Shown: positions 50,909 to 58,885 of the stretch, piece by piece
Layout: each line of letters begins with the position of its first letter
Numbering within the stretch: position 1 is the first letter of the stretch
Virus record (IMG/VR): IMGVR_UViG_3300034351_000048
Location: 16,225 to 80,224 of that record
DNA: 64,000 bases
Source: a virus
Reading direction: 5' to 3' (one strand)
Notes under the pieces: generated by a model
Database searches by the model: none
The model's input: the letters and a program-made list of their open reading frames with translations, nothing else
What the model was told of the DNA's origin: nothing
Program-made: the position numbers and the translations under genes

Positions 50909-52686
50909 ATTACGAATTTATAACTACAAAAGAAAATTTATATAAAAGTATAGATAAATTAAGTAATAATAATATAATAGCGGTTGATACTGAAACAACA
51001 GGATTAAGCATTTTTGAAAATAATTTACTTTTAATCCAAATTTCAGATAAAACAAACAATTTTATATATGATTGTAGAAAATTAAAAGAAGATATAGGAA
51101 ATTTAAAGTATATATTAGAAAATGAGGATGTAATTAAAATACTACATAACGCCAAATTTGACTATAAGTTTTTAAAATATAAATATAATATAGAAATGAA
51201 TAATATATATGATACACAAGAAACTGAAAAATTAATTCAAAACGGATTACAAAAGAGAGGGTTTGCTTTAAAGGATTTAATAAGTAAATATTTAAAGATT
51301 GAAATAGATAAAACAGAAAGAGAATCATTTATAGATTTTAAAGGTGAATTTAATCAATCACAATTAGAATATGCCATTAAGGATGTTTTATATTTGTTTG
51401 ATATTAGGAAAGAACAATTAAAAAATTTGGAATTATTCAAATTAGAAAATGTCCATAAAATGGAAATGGCTTTAATACCAGTTATTGCCGAGATGGAAAT
51501 TAATGGAATGAAAGTAGACAAGGAAAATTGGAAAAAGTTAATAACAAAATACGAAAAATTATTAAAAGAAAAAAAGGAATTTTTAGAAGATTACATAAAA
51601 AATAGTGGTGTTTTGGATGAAAAATTTAACCAAATGGATTTATTCTCATCTGATTATAATTTCGATATAAATTTAGATTCTCCTAAACAATTATCGGATA
51701 TACTTAAAAAGCTTGATTACAAATGTAGCTCTACAAATATAGATGAATTAGAAAAATATAAAGATGATAAATTTATAAAGCAGCTTATAGAATATAAAAC
51801 ATATTCAAAAATCCTTAGTAGTTTTGGGGAATCTTTCTTAGAAAAAATCAACAAAAAAACAGGTAGAATCCATACAGAATTCTTTCCTTTGGATATGCTC
51901 GCGGGTAGAATAGCCTCTCGACACCCTAATATGCAACAAATACCAAATACAGAAGAGTTCAGAAGTTTATTTATATCTGAAAAAGGATATAAATTAATAG
52001 ATGCCGATTATTCACAAGCCGAGTTAAGAATATTAGCCGAATTTAGCAATGATAAAAATATGTTGAAAGCTATAAATGATGGATTAGATTTACACAAAGC
52101 AACCGCAAGTATGATGTTTAATATAAAGTTTGATGATATAACAAAATCGCAAAGAAGTCAAGCAAAAGCTATTAATTTCGGATTAGCTTATGGAAGAGGT
52201 GCGGGTAGTTTATCGGGTCAACTTGGGGTAAGTTATAAAGAAGGTAAGAAATTAATTGACTTATATTTCAAAAATTATTATTCTGTAAAATATTGGTTAG
52301 ACAAACAAAAAAAACTTGCATTTGATAATTTATCAGTTAGAACTATTTCAAACAGGATAAGAAGATTTAAATTAAAGTATGATAATGAAAAAGACTTTCA
52401 ATCACAAAAGGCAAGTATAGAAAGACAGGGCGTAAATACACCTATACAAGGAAGTAATGCCGATATTACAAAAATGGCTTTGATATTATTACATAACAGA
52501 CTAAAAGGAAAGAAAGCTTTTATAATAAATACTGTCCATGACGAAATTATTGTAGAATGTAAAGAGGAAATTTCAGATGAAATAAGTAAAATTGTAAGAG
52601 AATCTATGATTGACGGTGCAAGATATTTTCTAAAAAAAGTATCTATGGAAGTAGATTTAAATGTAAACACTTACTGGGAGCATTAG
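50905..52686 (+). CDS. polA: DNA polymerase, family A with 3'-5' exonuclease
   Basis: 593 residues. Exonuclease motifs IIAVDTETTGL (about 25), LHNAKFDYKFL (about 80), YAIKDVLYLFDI. Polymerase motifs A (DADYSQAELRILAEF, about 370), B (RSQAKAINFGLAYGRGAG, about 415) and C (VHDEIIVE, about 550). No 5'-3' exonuclease domain. This is the replicative polymerase of the phage. Confidence 0.95.
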   Translation: MNYEFITTKENLYKSIDKLSNNNIIAVDTETTGLSIFENNLLLIQISDKTNNFIYDCRKLKEDIGNLKYILENEDVIKILHNAKFDYKFLKYKYNIEMNNIYDTQETEKLIQNGLQKRGFALKDLISKYLKIEIDKTERESFIDFKGEFNQSQLEYAIKDVLYLFDIRKEQLKNLELFKLENVHKMEMALIPVIAEMEINGMKVDKENWKKLITKYEKLLKEKKEFLEDYIKNSGVLDEKFNQMDLFSSDYNFDINLDSPKQLSDILKKLDYKCSSTNIDELEKYKDDKFIKQLIEYKTYSKILSSFGESFLEKINKKTGRIHTEFFPLDMLAGRIASRHPNMQQIPNTEEFRSLFISEKGYKLIDADYSQAELRILAEFSNDKNMLKAINDGLDLHKATASMMFNIKFDDITKSQRSQAKAINFGLAYGRGAGSLSGQLGVSYKEGKKLIDLYFKNYYSVKYWLDKQKKLAFDNLSVRTISNRIRRFKLKYDNEKDFQSQKASIERQGVNTPIQGSNADITKMALILLHNRLKGKKAFIINTVHDEIIVECKEEISDEISKIVRESMIDGARYFLKKVSMEVDLNVNTYWEH

Positions 52687-52694
52687 GATATAAT

Positions 52695-53383
52695 ATGGAA
52701 ACAAATAAAATATATTTGGGGGATTGCTTAGAAGTCATGGGGGCTTTTCCTAATAATTCTATAGATTGTATTGTAACTGATCCTCCTTATATGATTAATT
52801 ATAAAACAGGATACCGTAAGAATAAGAATCATGATTTTTGTAATGTTATAAATAATGATGATAATTTTGATTTAATTGTAACCATAATGCCTGAAATGTA
52901 TAGAATATTAAAAGATAATACTGCAATTTATATGTTTTGTAATTCTACCTATATAGATAAATTTAAGGTTGAATTTGAAAAATATTTTAATTTAAAAAAT
53001 ATAGTCGTTTGGGTAAAAAATAACTGGACAGCGGGGGATTTAAAAAACGCATTTGGTAAACAATACGAGTTTATATTGTATGGAAACAAGGGGGCTTGTA
53101 ATATAAAATCAAAAAGGTATTCAGATATATGGAATTTCAAAAGAATAGTTGGTAGTAATCAATTACATCAAAATCAAAAACCAGTATCTTTAATACAAAG
53201 ATGTTTATATCAAGTAGCAACGAGGGCGACGTTGTATTCGATCCTTTTATGGGTAGTGGAACTACCGCGGTAGCTTGTATACAGAATAACCGTCAATATA
53301 TAGGATGTGAGATATACAAAGACTATTACGATATTATTATGAATAGGATAAAACAAGAAAATCAACAAGAGAGGTTGTTTTAA
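52695..53383 (+). pseudogene. Beta-class DNA methyltransferase, split by a -1 frameshift
   Basis: Frame 52695-53273 carries GDCLEVMGAF and CIVTDPPYMINY (catalytic DPPY) and reaches QNQKPVSLIQRCLYQ, after which it runs into unrelated sequence. The continuation SSNEGDVVFDPFMGSGTTAV (SAM-binding FMGSG) lies one frame back, 53201-53383. One missing A near 53212 would repair it. No slippery heptamer is present, so a mutation or sequencing error is more likely than programmed shifting. An amino-methyltransferase acting on adenine or cytosine. Confidence 0.75.
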
Positions 53384-53392
53384 GGAGATTTT

Positions 53393-54028
53393 ATGTTATT
53401 TAGAGTAGATAGGAATAATTATTTTGATAAACCAAAAGATAACGCCATATTTACACCGAAAATGGTGATTGATATGATTATGTATATTTTAGATGAAAGA
53501 TTTAATAATTTTAATCCGGAATATATTTTAGAACCAAATTTCGGATCGGGTAATATTTTAAATCCATTATTAGAAAAATATCCAAAATCAAAATTCTATG
53601 CTATAGAGATGAACAAAAAAACTTTTGATAAATTTGATAAAAAAAATAAAAATGTTAAATTTATAAATAAAGATTTTTTAATCTCAGATATTTATCAAGA
53701 ATTTGATTTATGTATATGTAATCCACCTTTCAATTGCTTTTATGGTGAAAAGGTTAAAAAGGGAGCTTGGAAAGACTTTTTAAATAAAACATTCAACTTG
53801 TTATCAGATAAGGGTAAGATGATATATATTTTACCTAATTATTGGTGTATGAATTCTCCTAAATATATTATAGAGTATGTGAAATATATGCCAAGTATGA
53901 ATTTTATACCATTGCCAAAGGATGTTTTTTATAAGAATTCTATTCCATGCCAAATAGTAATTTTTGATAAAGAGAATAAAGATTTTAAATTACACGAAAT
54001 TTATAAGAAATTGTATAGGATTGATTGA
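53393..54028 (+). CDS. N6-adenine-type DNA methyltransferase with NPPF
   Basis: 211 residues. SAM site ILEPNFGSGNILNPLLEKYP, acidic FYAIEMNKKTF, and catalytic LCICNPPFNCF in gamma-class order (SAM motif first). Similar to Eco57I-type domains but without a specificity domain. Second of three methyltransferases in 5 kb. Confidence 0.8.
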   Translation: MLFRVDRNNYFDKPKDNAIFTPKMVIDMIMYILDERFNNFNPEYILEPNFGSGNILNPLLEKYPKSKFYAIEMNKKTFDKFDKKNKNVKFINKDFLISDIYQEFDLCICNPPFNCFYGEKVKKGAWKDFLNKTFNLLSDKGKMIYILPNYWCMNSPKYIIEYVKYMPSMNFIPLPKDVFYKNSIPCQIVIFDKENKDFKLHEIYKKLYRID

Positions 54029-54029
54029 T

Positions 54030-54761
54030 ATGGGAAAAATAAATAAGAAGTTCAATAAAAAAGAAATAAATGAAAAGCAAATGGAGATGTTAAAAAGATA
54101 TATAGATACGGGTAGAACGGATATTAAACTTAGAAATGAAATAGTTTTATCATACACACCCTTGTTGATGTGGATTTTATCACGTAAGCTTAATTTTTTT
54201 AAATTGTTTCCAAATTTAATTGATAGTGAAGATTTATATCATTGGTGCGTATTAGGCATGATACAAGCTTTAAAAACATTCAATATAGTTGAGGGTAAAG
54301 ATCAAAACATAATATATTTGACGTATAAGATCATGGGTGATTCTTTAACATATGGTATTAGATACATAAGAGGTTCCCAAAAAAATGCTAAACAAACTAA
54401 ACATTTAGTAAAAAATTTAAAAGATTTGGAAACGAATAATTTTTTTCATTATTTAACACCTATAAAAATCACTTCTAAATTAAGTATAAAAGATATAAGG
54501 ATAAATATCGAAAAAGATTATATAAAAAAAGAAAGAGACCGAGATATATTCAAAGTATTATATAAAATATGCCCAGATAGAATACCTTTAAAAATATTAA
54601 AAATGCAATATATTTATGGGTATCAACTTAAAGAAATAGCAAAAATTTTACAAATTAACCTTTCAACAATAGGAACATTAAAAAGAAGATACTTAGAGAA
54701 ATTAAGAGAACGTTTAAATGATCCTAAAAATCAAGAAATAAAAGAATATTTATTATCTTAA
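54030..54761 (+). CDS. Sigma-70-like RNA polymerase sigma factor
   Basis: 243 residues from ATG 54030. Region 2-like part (RNEIVLSYTPLLMWILSRKL, IDSEDLYHWCVLGMIQALKT, FNIVEGKDQNIIYLTYKIMG) and region 4-like HTH (PLKILKMQYIYGYQLKEIAK, LQINLSTIGTLKRRYLEKLR). It would direct host polymerase to phage promoters, perhaps the late element ATATAGTTAAA. Confidence 0.7.
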   Translation: MGKINKKFNKKEINEKQMEMLKRYIDTGRTDIKLRNEIVLSYTPLLMWILSRKLNFFKLFPNLIDSEDLYHWCVLGMIQALKTFNIVEGKDQNIIYLTYKIMGDSLTYGIRYIRGSQKNAKQTKHLVKNLKDLETNNFFHYLTPIKITSKLSIKDIRINIEKDYIKKERDRDIFKVLYKICPDRIPLKILKMQYIYGYQLKEIAKILQINLSTIGTLKRRYLEKLRERLNDPKNQEIKEYLLS

Positions 54762-54777
54762 AATAAAGGAGATTTTT

Positions 54778-56481
54778 ATGAATATTGTATCAATCAACGA
54801 ATTAAAGTCTTATGTTAATATTTTAGATGTTGTTTCAGATTATGTTTTTGATATACAAAAGATAGGGAAAGATTATAAATGTATATGCCCTTTCCATAAT
54901 GAAAAGACACCCTCATTTATTATAAGCCCTGAAAAGAATTTATATAATTGTTTTGGATGTGGGGAAAGTGGCGATGCTTTTACTTTTGTGATGAAACACG
55001 AGAATTGCTCTTTTATAGAAGCTTCTAAAATAATAGCAAGATACTACAACTTAGAATTAGATATAAAGGTATCTAAAACTAATGAACTTAAGAAAATATA
55101 TTATAGAATAAATGAATTAGCTATGAACTATTTCCACGATAGTTTAATAGAAGATTATAAAGAAGCTATTAATTATTTAAAGGATAGAGCCTTGCATCTA
55201 TCAATTCCTACACAAAAAATAGGATATTGTGATAATAATTCAGATGGGTTGTATTTATATTTAAAAAATCATGGTATTGAAGATAAATATATTTTTAATT
55301 CTGATATTTTATACAAAAAAAATGATTATATTTATTCAAAGTTTCATGATAGGATAATATTCCCTATAAGAGATAAAAACAAAAATGTTATAGCGTTTAT
55401 TGGTAGAACTATTGATGAAAATACCCAACCAAAATATTTACATTCTAAAGATACTATATTTTTTAGAAAATCTGAAATGTTTTATAATATAGAAAGTGCT
55501 AATTTAAAGGATTATGTTATTATAACAGAGGGGAATATAGATACATTAAAAATCAAACAAAAAAGTGATTTTAATGTTGTCAGTTGTTTAGGAACTAAAA
55601 TATCAGATTACCAACTGAAATATATTAAAAAACATTATGAAAAAGTATACTTAATATTTGATTCAGACAAAGCGGGTAAAACTGCGATGTTTAACCTTGT
55701 TGATTTATTTTATAAATACGGAATATCTTTATATATTGTTGATTTAGGGGAAGGTTTAGACCCAGATAATTATATAGATAAATACGGTATAGACCTACTT
55801 AAAATAAAAATATTCAATGAATCTATATCGGGCATACAATTTAAAATAAATTCTTATTTATCTAAATATGATGTAAAGGATTCTAATCAAAAGATAGAAT
55901 TTATAAAAAAAGTCATGAATTTTGGGAATAAATTAGATAAATTTTATCAACAAGAAATTTTACATATATTGTCAAAACTTTTAAATTTGAATAATGAAGA
56001 TTTAAATTACTATGCTTTTAAAAACACGTCAAAAAACACCTCAAATTTGAATGTTTCCAATGCAAGTAATACCAAAACACTTAGAAATGAAAAAGAGCTT
56101 AATTTGATATCAATTTTGTTGTATTATGAGGAATCTATTAATTTTTTAGATTCTATTAAAGAAAATCTGTTTAAAAATTTAGAATTTCGTAAAATCTTTG
56201 ATATCATGAAAGAAAATTTGGAAGAAAAATTAAAGATTGACGATATCTCATTTATTTTAGATAAAGATTTGAAAAAAGAAATATTTAAATTTGAAACAAA
56301 TGAACCAATAAGTAATGAAATTTTTAAACTGATTTACCAATTAAAATTAATGAATATTGATGAACAAATAAATGAATTAAGAGTAGAGAATCAAGAAACT
56401 AAAATAAAATTTGATATAAATAAATTACAATTACTTGATTTATACAAAGAAAGAGAAAGAATAGTAAAATTAATAGGATAA
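54778..56481 (+). CDS. dnaG: DNA primase, DnaG family
   Basis: 567 residues. CHC2 zinc ribbon CICPFHNEKTPSFIISPEKN with CFGCG (about 37-64), then the TOPRIM core with VIITEGNIDTLKI (about 245-257) and VYLIFDSDKAGKTA (about 290). The C-terminal region is helical and would contact the helicase. ATG behind AAGGAG. Confidence 0.95.
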   Translation: MNIVSINELKSYVNILDVVSDYVFDIQKIGKDYKCICPFHNEKTPSFIISPEKNLYNCFGCGESGDAFTFVMKHENCSFIEASKIIARYYNLELDIKVSKTNELKKIYYRINELAMNYFHDSLIEDYKEAINYLKDRALHLSIPTQKIGYCDNNSDGLYLYLKNHGIEDKYIFNSDILYKKNDYIYSKFHDRIIFPIRDKNKNVIAFIGRTIDENTQPKYLHSKDTIFFRKSEMFYNIESANLKDYVIITEGNIDTLKIKQKSDFNVVSCLGTKISDYQLKYIKKHYEKVYLIFDSDKAGKTAMFNLVDLFYKYGISLYIVDLGEGLDPDNYIDKYGIDLLKIKIFNESISGIQFKINSYLSKYDVKDSNQKIEFIKKVMNFGNKLDKFYQQEILHILSKLLNLNNEDLNYYAFKNTSKNTSNLNVSNASNTKTLRNEKELNLISILLYYEESINFLDSIKENLFKNLEFRKIFDIMKENLEEKLKIDDISFILDKDLKKEIFKFETNEPISNEIFKLIYQLKLMNIDEQINELRVENQETKIKFDINKLQLLDLYKERERIVKLIG

Positions 56482-56484
56482 TTT

Positions 56485-57141
56485 ATGAATTATATTTATA
56501 ATGATGATTGTTTTGAAGTAATTAATAATTTAAACTTAAACAATAAAAAAATATGCTTGCTCACGGATCCTCCTTATGGAATTTTAGGAGGTTCTAAATC
56601 TATAGGAGGTTCTAAATTATACCATGCTAATAATTATGATTGTAGTTGGGATAATAACAGATTGACGAAAGAACAAATTAATTTATTAATTTCTTTATCC
56701 AATAAGGCATTTATTTTTGGTTATAATTACATATCTGATTTATTACCTCCTACAAATTCTTTAATTGTATGGGATAAAAAGTGCAAAAATAATTGGTTTG
56801 ATAATTTTTCAGATGGGGAAATAATATGGACAAATATAAATACCCCATTAAGAATCTATAGGCATTTATGGATGGGGGCATTAAGAAAAGGTAAGAACAC
56901 CAAAAGAATACATCCTACACAAAAACCAGTAGAATTAATGGGTTGGATAATAGAAAATTTTACAAAAAATGATGATATAATATTTGACCCTTTTATGGGT
57001 TCAGGTTCTACTATAATTGCATGTATAGAATTAAATAGACAATATATAGGTATTGAAAAGAATAAACATTATTTTGATATAGCAAAAAATAGAATAGATG
57101 AATATAGATATAATAAAGATTCTCAAAATAACTTGTTTTAA
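56485..57141 (+). CDS. Beta-class DNA methyltransferase
   Basis: 218 residues. CLLTDPPYGILGG near the start and HPTQKPVELMGWI, IIFDPFMGSGSTIIACIELN near the end, in beta-class order (DPPY first). Intact, unlike the related gene at 52695. Its stop is 3 bases before a promoter-like TTGTAT. Modifies phage or host DNA, possibly to evade restriction. Confidence 0.85.
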   Translation: MNYIYNDDCFEVINNLNLNNKKICLLTDPPYGILGGSKSIGGSKLYHANNYDCSWDNNRLTKEQINLLISLSNKAFIFGYNYISDLLPPTNSLIVWDKKCKNNWFDNFSDGEIIWTNINTPLRIYRHLWMGALRKGKNTKRIHPTQKPVELMGWIIENFTKNDDIIFDPFMGSGSTIIACIELNRQYIGIEKNKHYFDIAKNRIDEYRYNKDSQNNLF

Positions 57142-57144
57142 ATT

Positions 57145-57172
57145 TTGTATTTTTTAATTTTATTGTTATATT
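57145..57172 (+). promoter_or_regulatory. Promoter of the tRNA-like gene and Rha leader
   Basis: TTGTAT (57145-57150), 16-base spacer, TATATT (57167-57172). The expected start, 7 bases on, is 57179, exactly the first base of the tRNA-like acceptor stem. Confidence 0.6.
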
Positions 57173-57178
57173 ATATAT

Positions 57179-57300
57179 AGAATAATAGCAGAATTGGCAA
57201 ATGCCTTAATTGAGATATAATCTAATTTGATAAAAAACGATTTTGGTTATATTGAGATTAAGCCTCTTTGAGGGTGGGGGTTCAAGTCCCCCTTATTCTT
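57179..57300 (+). tRNA. tRNA-Leu-like gene (probable GAG) with about 41-base insertion in the anticodon loop
   Basis: Acceptor AGAATAA/TTATTCT (7 bp), D arm GCA/TGC with GG in the loop, class II variable arm CCTC TTT GAGG, T arm GGGGG TTCAAGT CCCCC. The anticodon stem CTTAA/TTAAG encloses 51 bases in place of 7: 8-base direct repeats ATTGAGAT lie at both ends of a segment that folds as TATAATC/GGTTATA. Removing 41 bases gives the loop TTGAGAT, anticodon GAG. The discriminator would be T, odd for tRNA-Leu. Function as tRNA is uncertain. Confidence 0.65.
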
Positions 57301-57412
57301 ATAATAGGATTAGAAAACAAGATCGTTTCTCTAATCCTGTTAGAAATATTACGATCTCGTTTGTTTTAAATTAAAAATAATTCAAATGAATATTGTCTAA
57401 CAGGAGGTATTA
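57301..57412 (+). ncRNA. c4-like structured leader 4 of the Rha-type gene
   Basis: 12-bp stem AATAGGATTAGA (57303-57314) with TCTAATCCTGTT (57330-57341), one G-U. Loop core AGATCGT (57320-57326) is complementary to ACGATCT (57351-57357). The 3' strand TCCTGTTAGA (57335-57344) is complementary over 10 exact bases to TCTAACAGGA (57396-57405), which carries the ribosome binding site. Homologous in sequence to leader 2, with paired changes in both helices. The stem starts 3 bases after the tRNA-like 3' end. Confidence 0.8.
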
Positions 57413-58192
57413 ATGAAAGATAATATAATCAAATTAAATAAAGAAAATGAACCAATGACTACAAGTTTAATTATAGCTAAAGAATTCGGTAAACCGCATG
57501 ATGATGTTTTAAAAGCTATACGAAGCTTAAAATGTAGCGAGAAATTTAGAGTCGGTAATTTTACCGAGTCCTCTTATACTAATACCCAAAATAAAAAACA
57601 ACCTATGTATGAAATGAAAAGAGATGGATTTATGTTTTTAGTAATGGGTTTTACTGGTGATAAGGCTGCGGAGATTAAAGAAAAGTTTATATATGCGTTT
57701 AATGATATGTATACCTATATAAAACAATTAGAACAAAACAAATACAATGAACACTGGTTGGATATACGATTCAAAGGTAAATTATTACGATGTAGTTTAA
57801 CAGATGAAATAAAAAAGTTTGTTGAATATGCCAAAAGTCAAGGAAGCCAGCATGCTGAATTCTACTACATGGCAATAACAAAACTTGTAAATAATAAATT
57901 ATTTGGTGTAACTTCTTTAAATAAAATAGGTAAGAACTTAAGAGATTATTGTGATTTCGTTCAATTGGCACATATAACAACCGCGGAGAGTATAATAATT
58001 ACTACATTAGTAAATGAAATAGATAATGGAACCGTTTACAAAGAAATTTATGAAATTATAAGAAGTAAAATAGATGATTTTGGGTTGTTAATTCCTCAAG
58101 ATAAGCCTTCAAACATCCCACAAATTGAATACAATAAATGCTTATCTAAAAAGAAACAAAAAGAATTAGCTAATAGTAAATTATTAAATTAG
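57413..58192 (+). CDS. Rha-family phage regulatory protein
   Basis: 259 residues. N-terminal Rha domain (MTTSLIIAKEFGKPHDDVLK, NFTESSYTNTQNKKQPMYEM, MTGDKAAEIK-like FTGDKAAEIKEKFIYAFNDM). The C-terminal 130 residues match those of the AntA gene at 43141 (KNLRDYCDFVQLAHITTAES against KNLRDEISYIQLSHIITLET). ATG behind CAGGAGG, which lies in the leader. Rha proteins can block growth in unsuitable hosts; role here inferred as antirepressor-like. Confidence 0.85.
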   Translation: MKDNIIKLNKENEPMTTSLIIAKEFGKPHDDVLKAIRSLKCSEKFRVGNFTESSYTNTQNKKQPMYEMKRDGFMFLVMGFTGDKAAEIKEKFIYAFNDMYTYIKQLEQNKYNEHWLDIRFKGKLLRCSLTDEIKKFVEYAKSQGSQHAEFYYMAITKLVNNKLFGVTSLNKIGKNLRDYCDFVQLAHITTAESIIITTLVNEIDNGTVYKEIYEIIRSKIDDFGLLIPQDKPSNIPQIEYNKCLSKKKQKELANSKLLN

Positions 58193-58202
58193 GAGACCTA
58201 TT

Positions 58203-58628
58203 ATGGGTATGTATACAAAATTTAAAGTTGTAACAATAGTAAAAAATCTATATATATCTTTTATAGAAGAGATAATAAATGGAAAATATAGTTTTTCTGA
58301 TATTATAAAAGAAGAGAATTTAAAAGAATTTGAATTTATTCCTGGTGAAATAAAAAAATTTATTGAAGAAGATGTTAAATCAGGTGGTAGAATAGACCAT
58401 ATTCCAGGCAACTGCAATTATTTTGATAAAGAATCTGGTCTTTGGATTTTCTCTGTCGAAATAAAAAATTATTGGAATACTATAGAAAATTTTATGCCTA
58501 TTTTAGGGTTTATCTCTAAAAAAATTATATATGCTCATAATTGGTATGAAGAAAATAAAAAACCTCGTGTAATGATTGGAGATAAGATAACCACCGAATT
58601 GTTTACCGATTATTATATGTATGAATAA
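58203..58628 (+). CDS. Hypothetical protein, 141 aa
   Basis: Begins MGMYTKFKVVTIVKNLYISF, a start common in phage proteins of unknown function that bind no known ligand. Co-transcribed with the Rha gene, ATG behind AGGAGACC. Ends just before the terminator at 58666. Confidence 0.65.
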   Translation: MGMYTKFKVVTIVKNLYISFIEEIINGKYSFSDIIKEENLKEFEFIPGEIKKFIEEDVKSGGRIDHIPGNCNYFDKESGLWIFSVEIKNYWNTIENFMPILGFISKKIIYAHNWYEENKKPRVMIGDKITTELFTDYYMYE

Positions 58629-58665
58629 ATCAAATAATTTTCATAAAATTTTTTTCCTTTCCCTT

Positions 58666-58697
58666 AACCTCAAATTTTTAATTTGGGGTTTTTTTTG
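58666..58697 (+). terminator. Rho-independent terminator
   Basis: Stem AACCTCAAAT / ATTTGGGGTT with one G-U and a short TTTTA loop, followed by TTTTTTTTG. Ends the tRNA-like/Rha transcript. It is the clearest terminator in the window. Confidence 0.9.
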
Positions 58698-58715
58698 TAT
58701 TATTTTAAATAATTG

Positions 58716-58744
58716 TTGACTTTTTATAATTTAATTGTTAAATT
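58716..58744 (+). promoter_or_regulatory. Promoter of the 58796-62536 operon
   Basis: TTGACT (58716-58721), 17-base spacer, TAAATT (58739-58744), shared TTGACTTTTTATAAT motif, directly after the terminator. Confidence 0.7.
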
Positions 58745-58758
58745 TATAATAAATGGAG

Positions 58759-58783
58759 GAAGATATGAAATTCTAATATCTTC
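58759..58783 (+). promoter_or_regulatory. Hairpin with a three-codon minicistron
   Basis: GAAGATAT/ATATCTTC forms an 8-bp stem. GGAGGA immediately before it is a strong ribosome binding site for ATG AAA TTC TAA (58765-58776), which lies in the stem and loop. It is the first translatable unit of the operon and may control the next gene. Confidence 0.5.
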
Positions 58784-58795
58784 TAAGGATAAACA

Positions 58796-58885
58796 ATGAA
58801 CAAAACAAATTTAATAATATTTTTATTTATAATATTAGCAGTTACTATAACAATAGGTTTCATAATGTGGAGGCTTAATTTATAA
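58796..58885 (+). CDS. Single-TM microprotein, 29 aa
   Basis: ATG behind TAAGGATAAAC; almost entirely a hydrophobic helix (LIIFLFIILAVTITIGFIMW), then RLNL. Its stop directly abuts the next ATG. Could be a toxin-like or inhibitor peptide or an accessory membrane anchor. Confidence 0.6.
   Translation: MNKTNLIIFLFIILAVTITIGFIMWRLNL

Noticed and set aside
53201-53273. Programmed frameshift for the split methyltransferase
   Set aside because: No X XXY YYZ heptamer or stimulatory structure at the shift point; a one-base deletion or sequence error is simpler.
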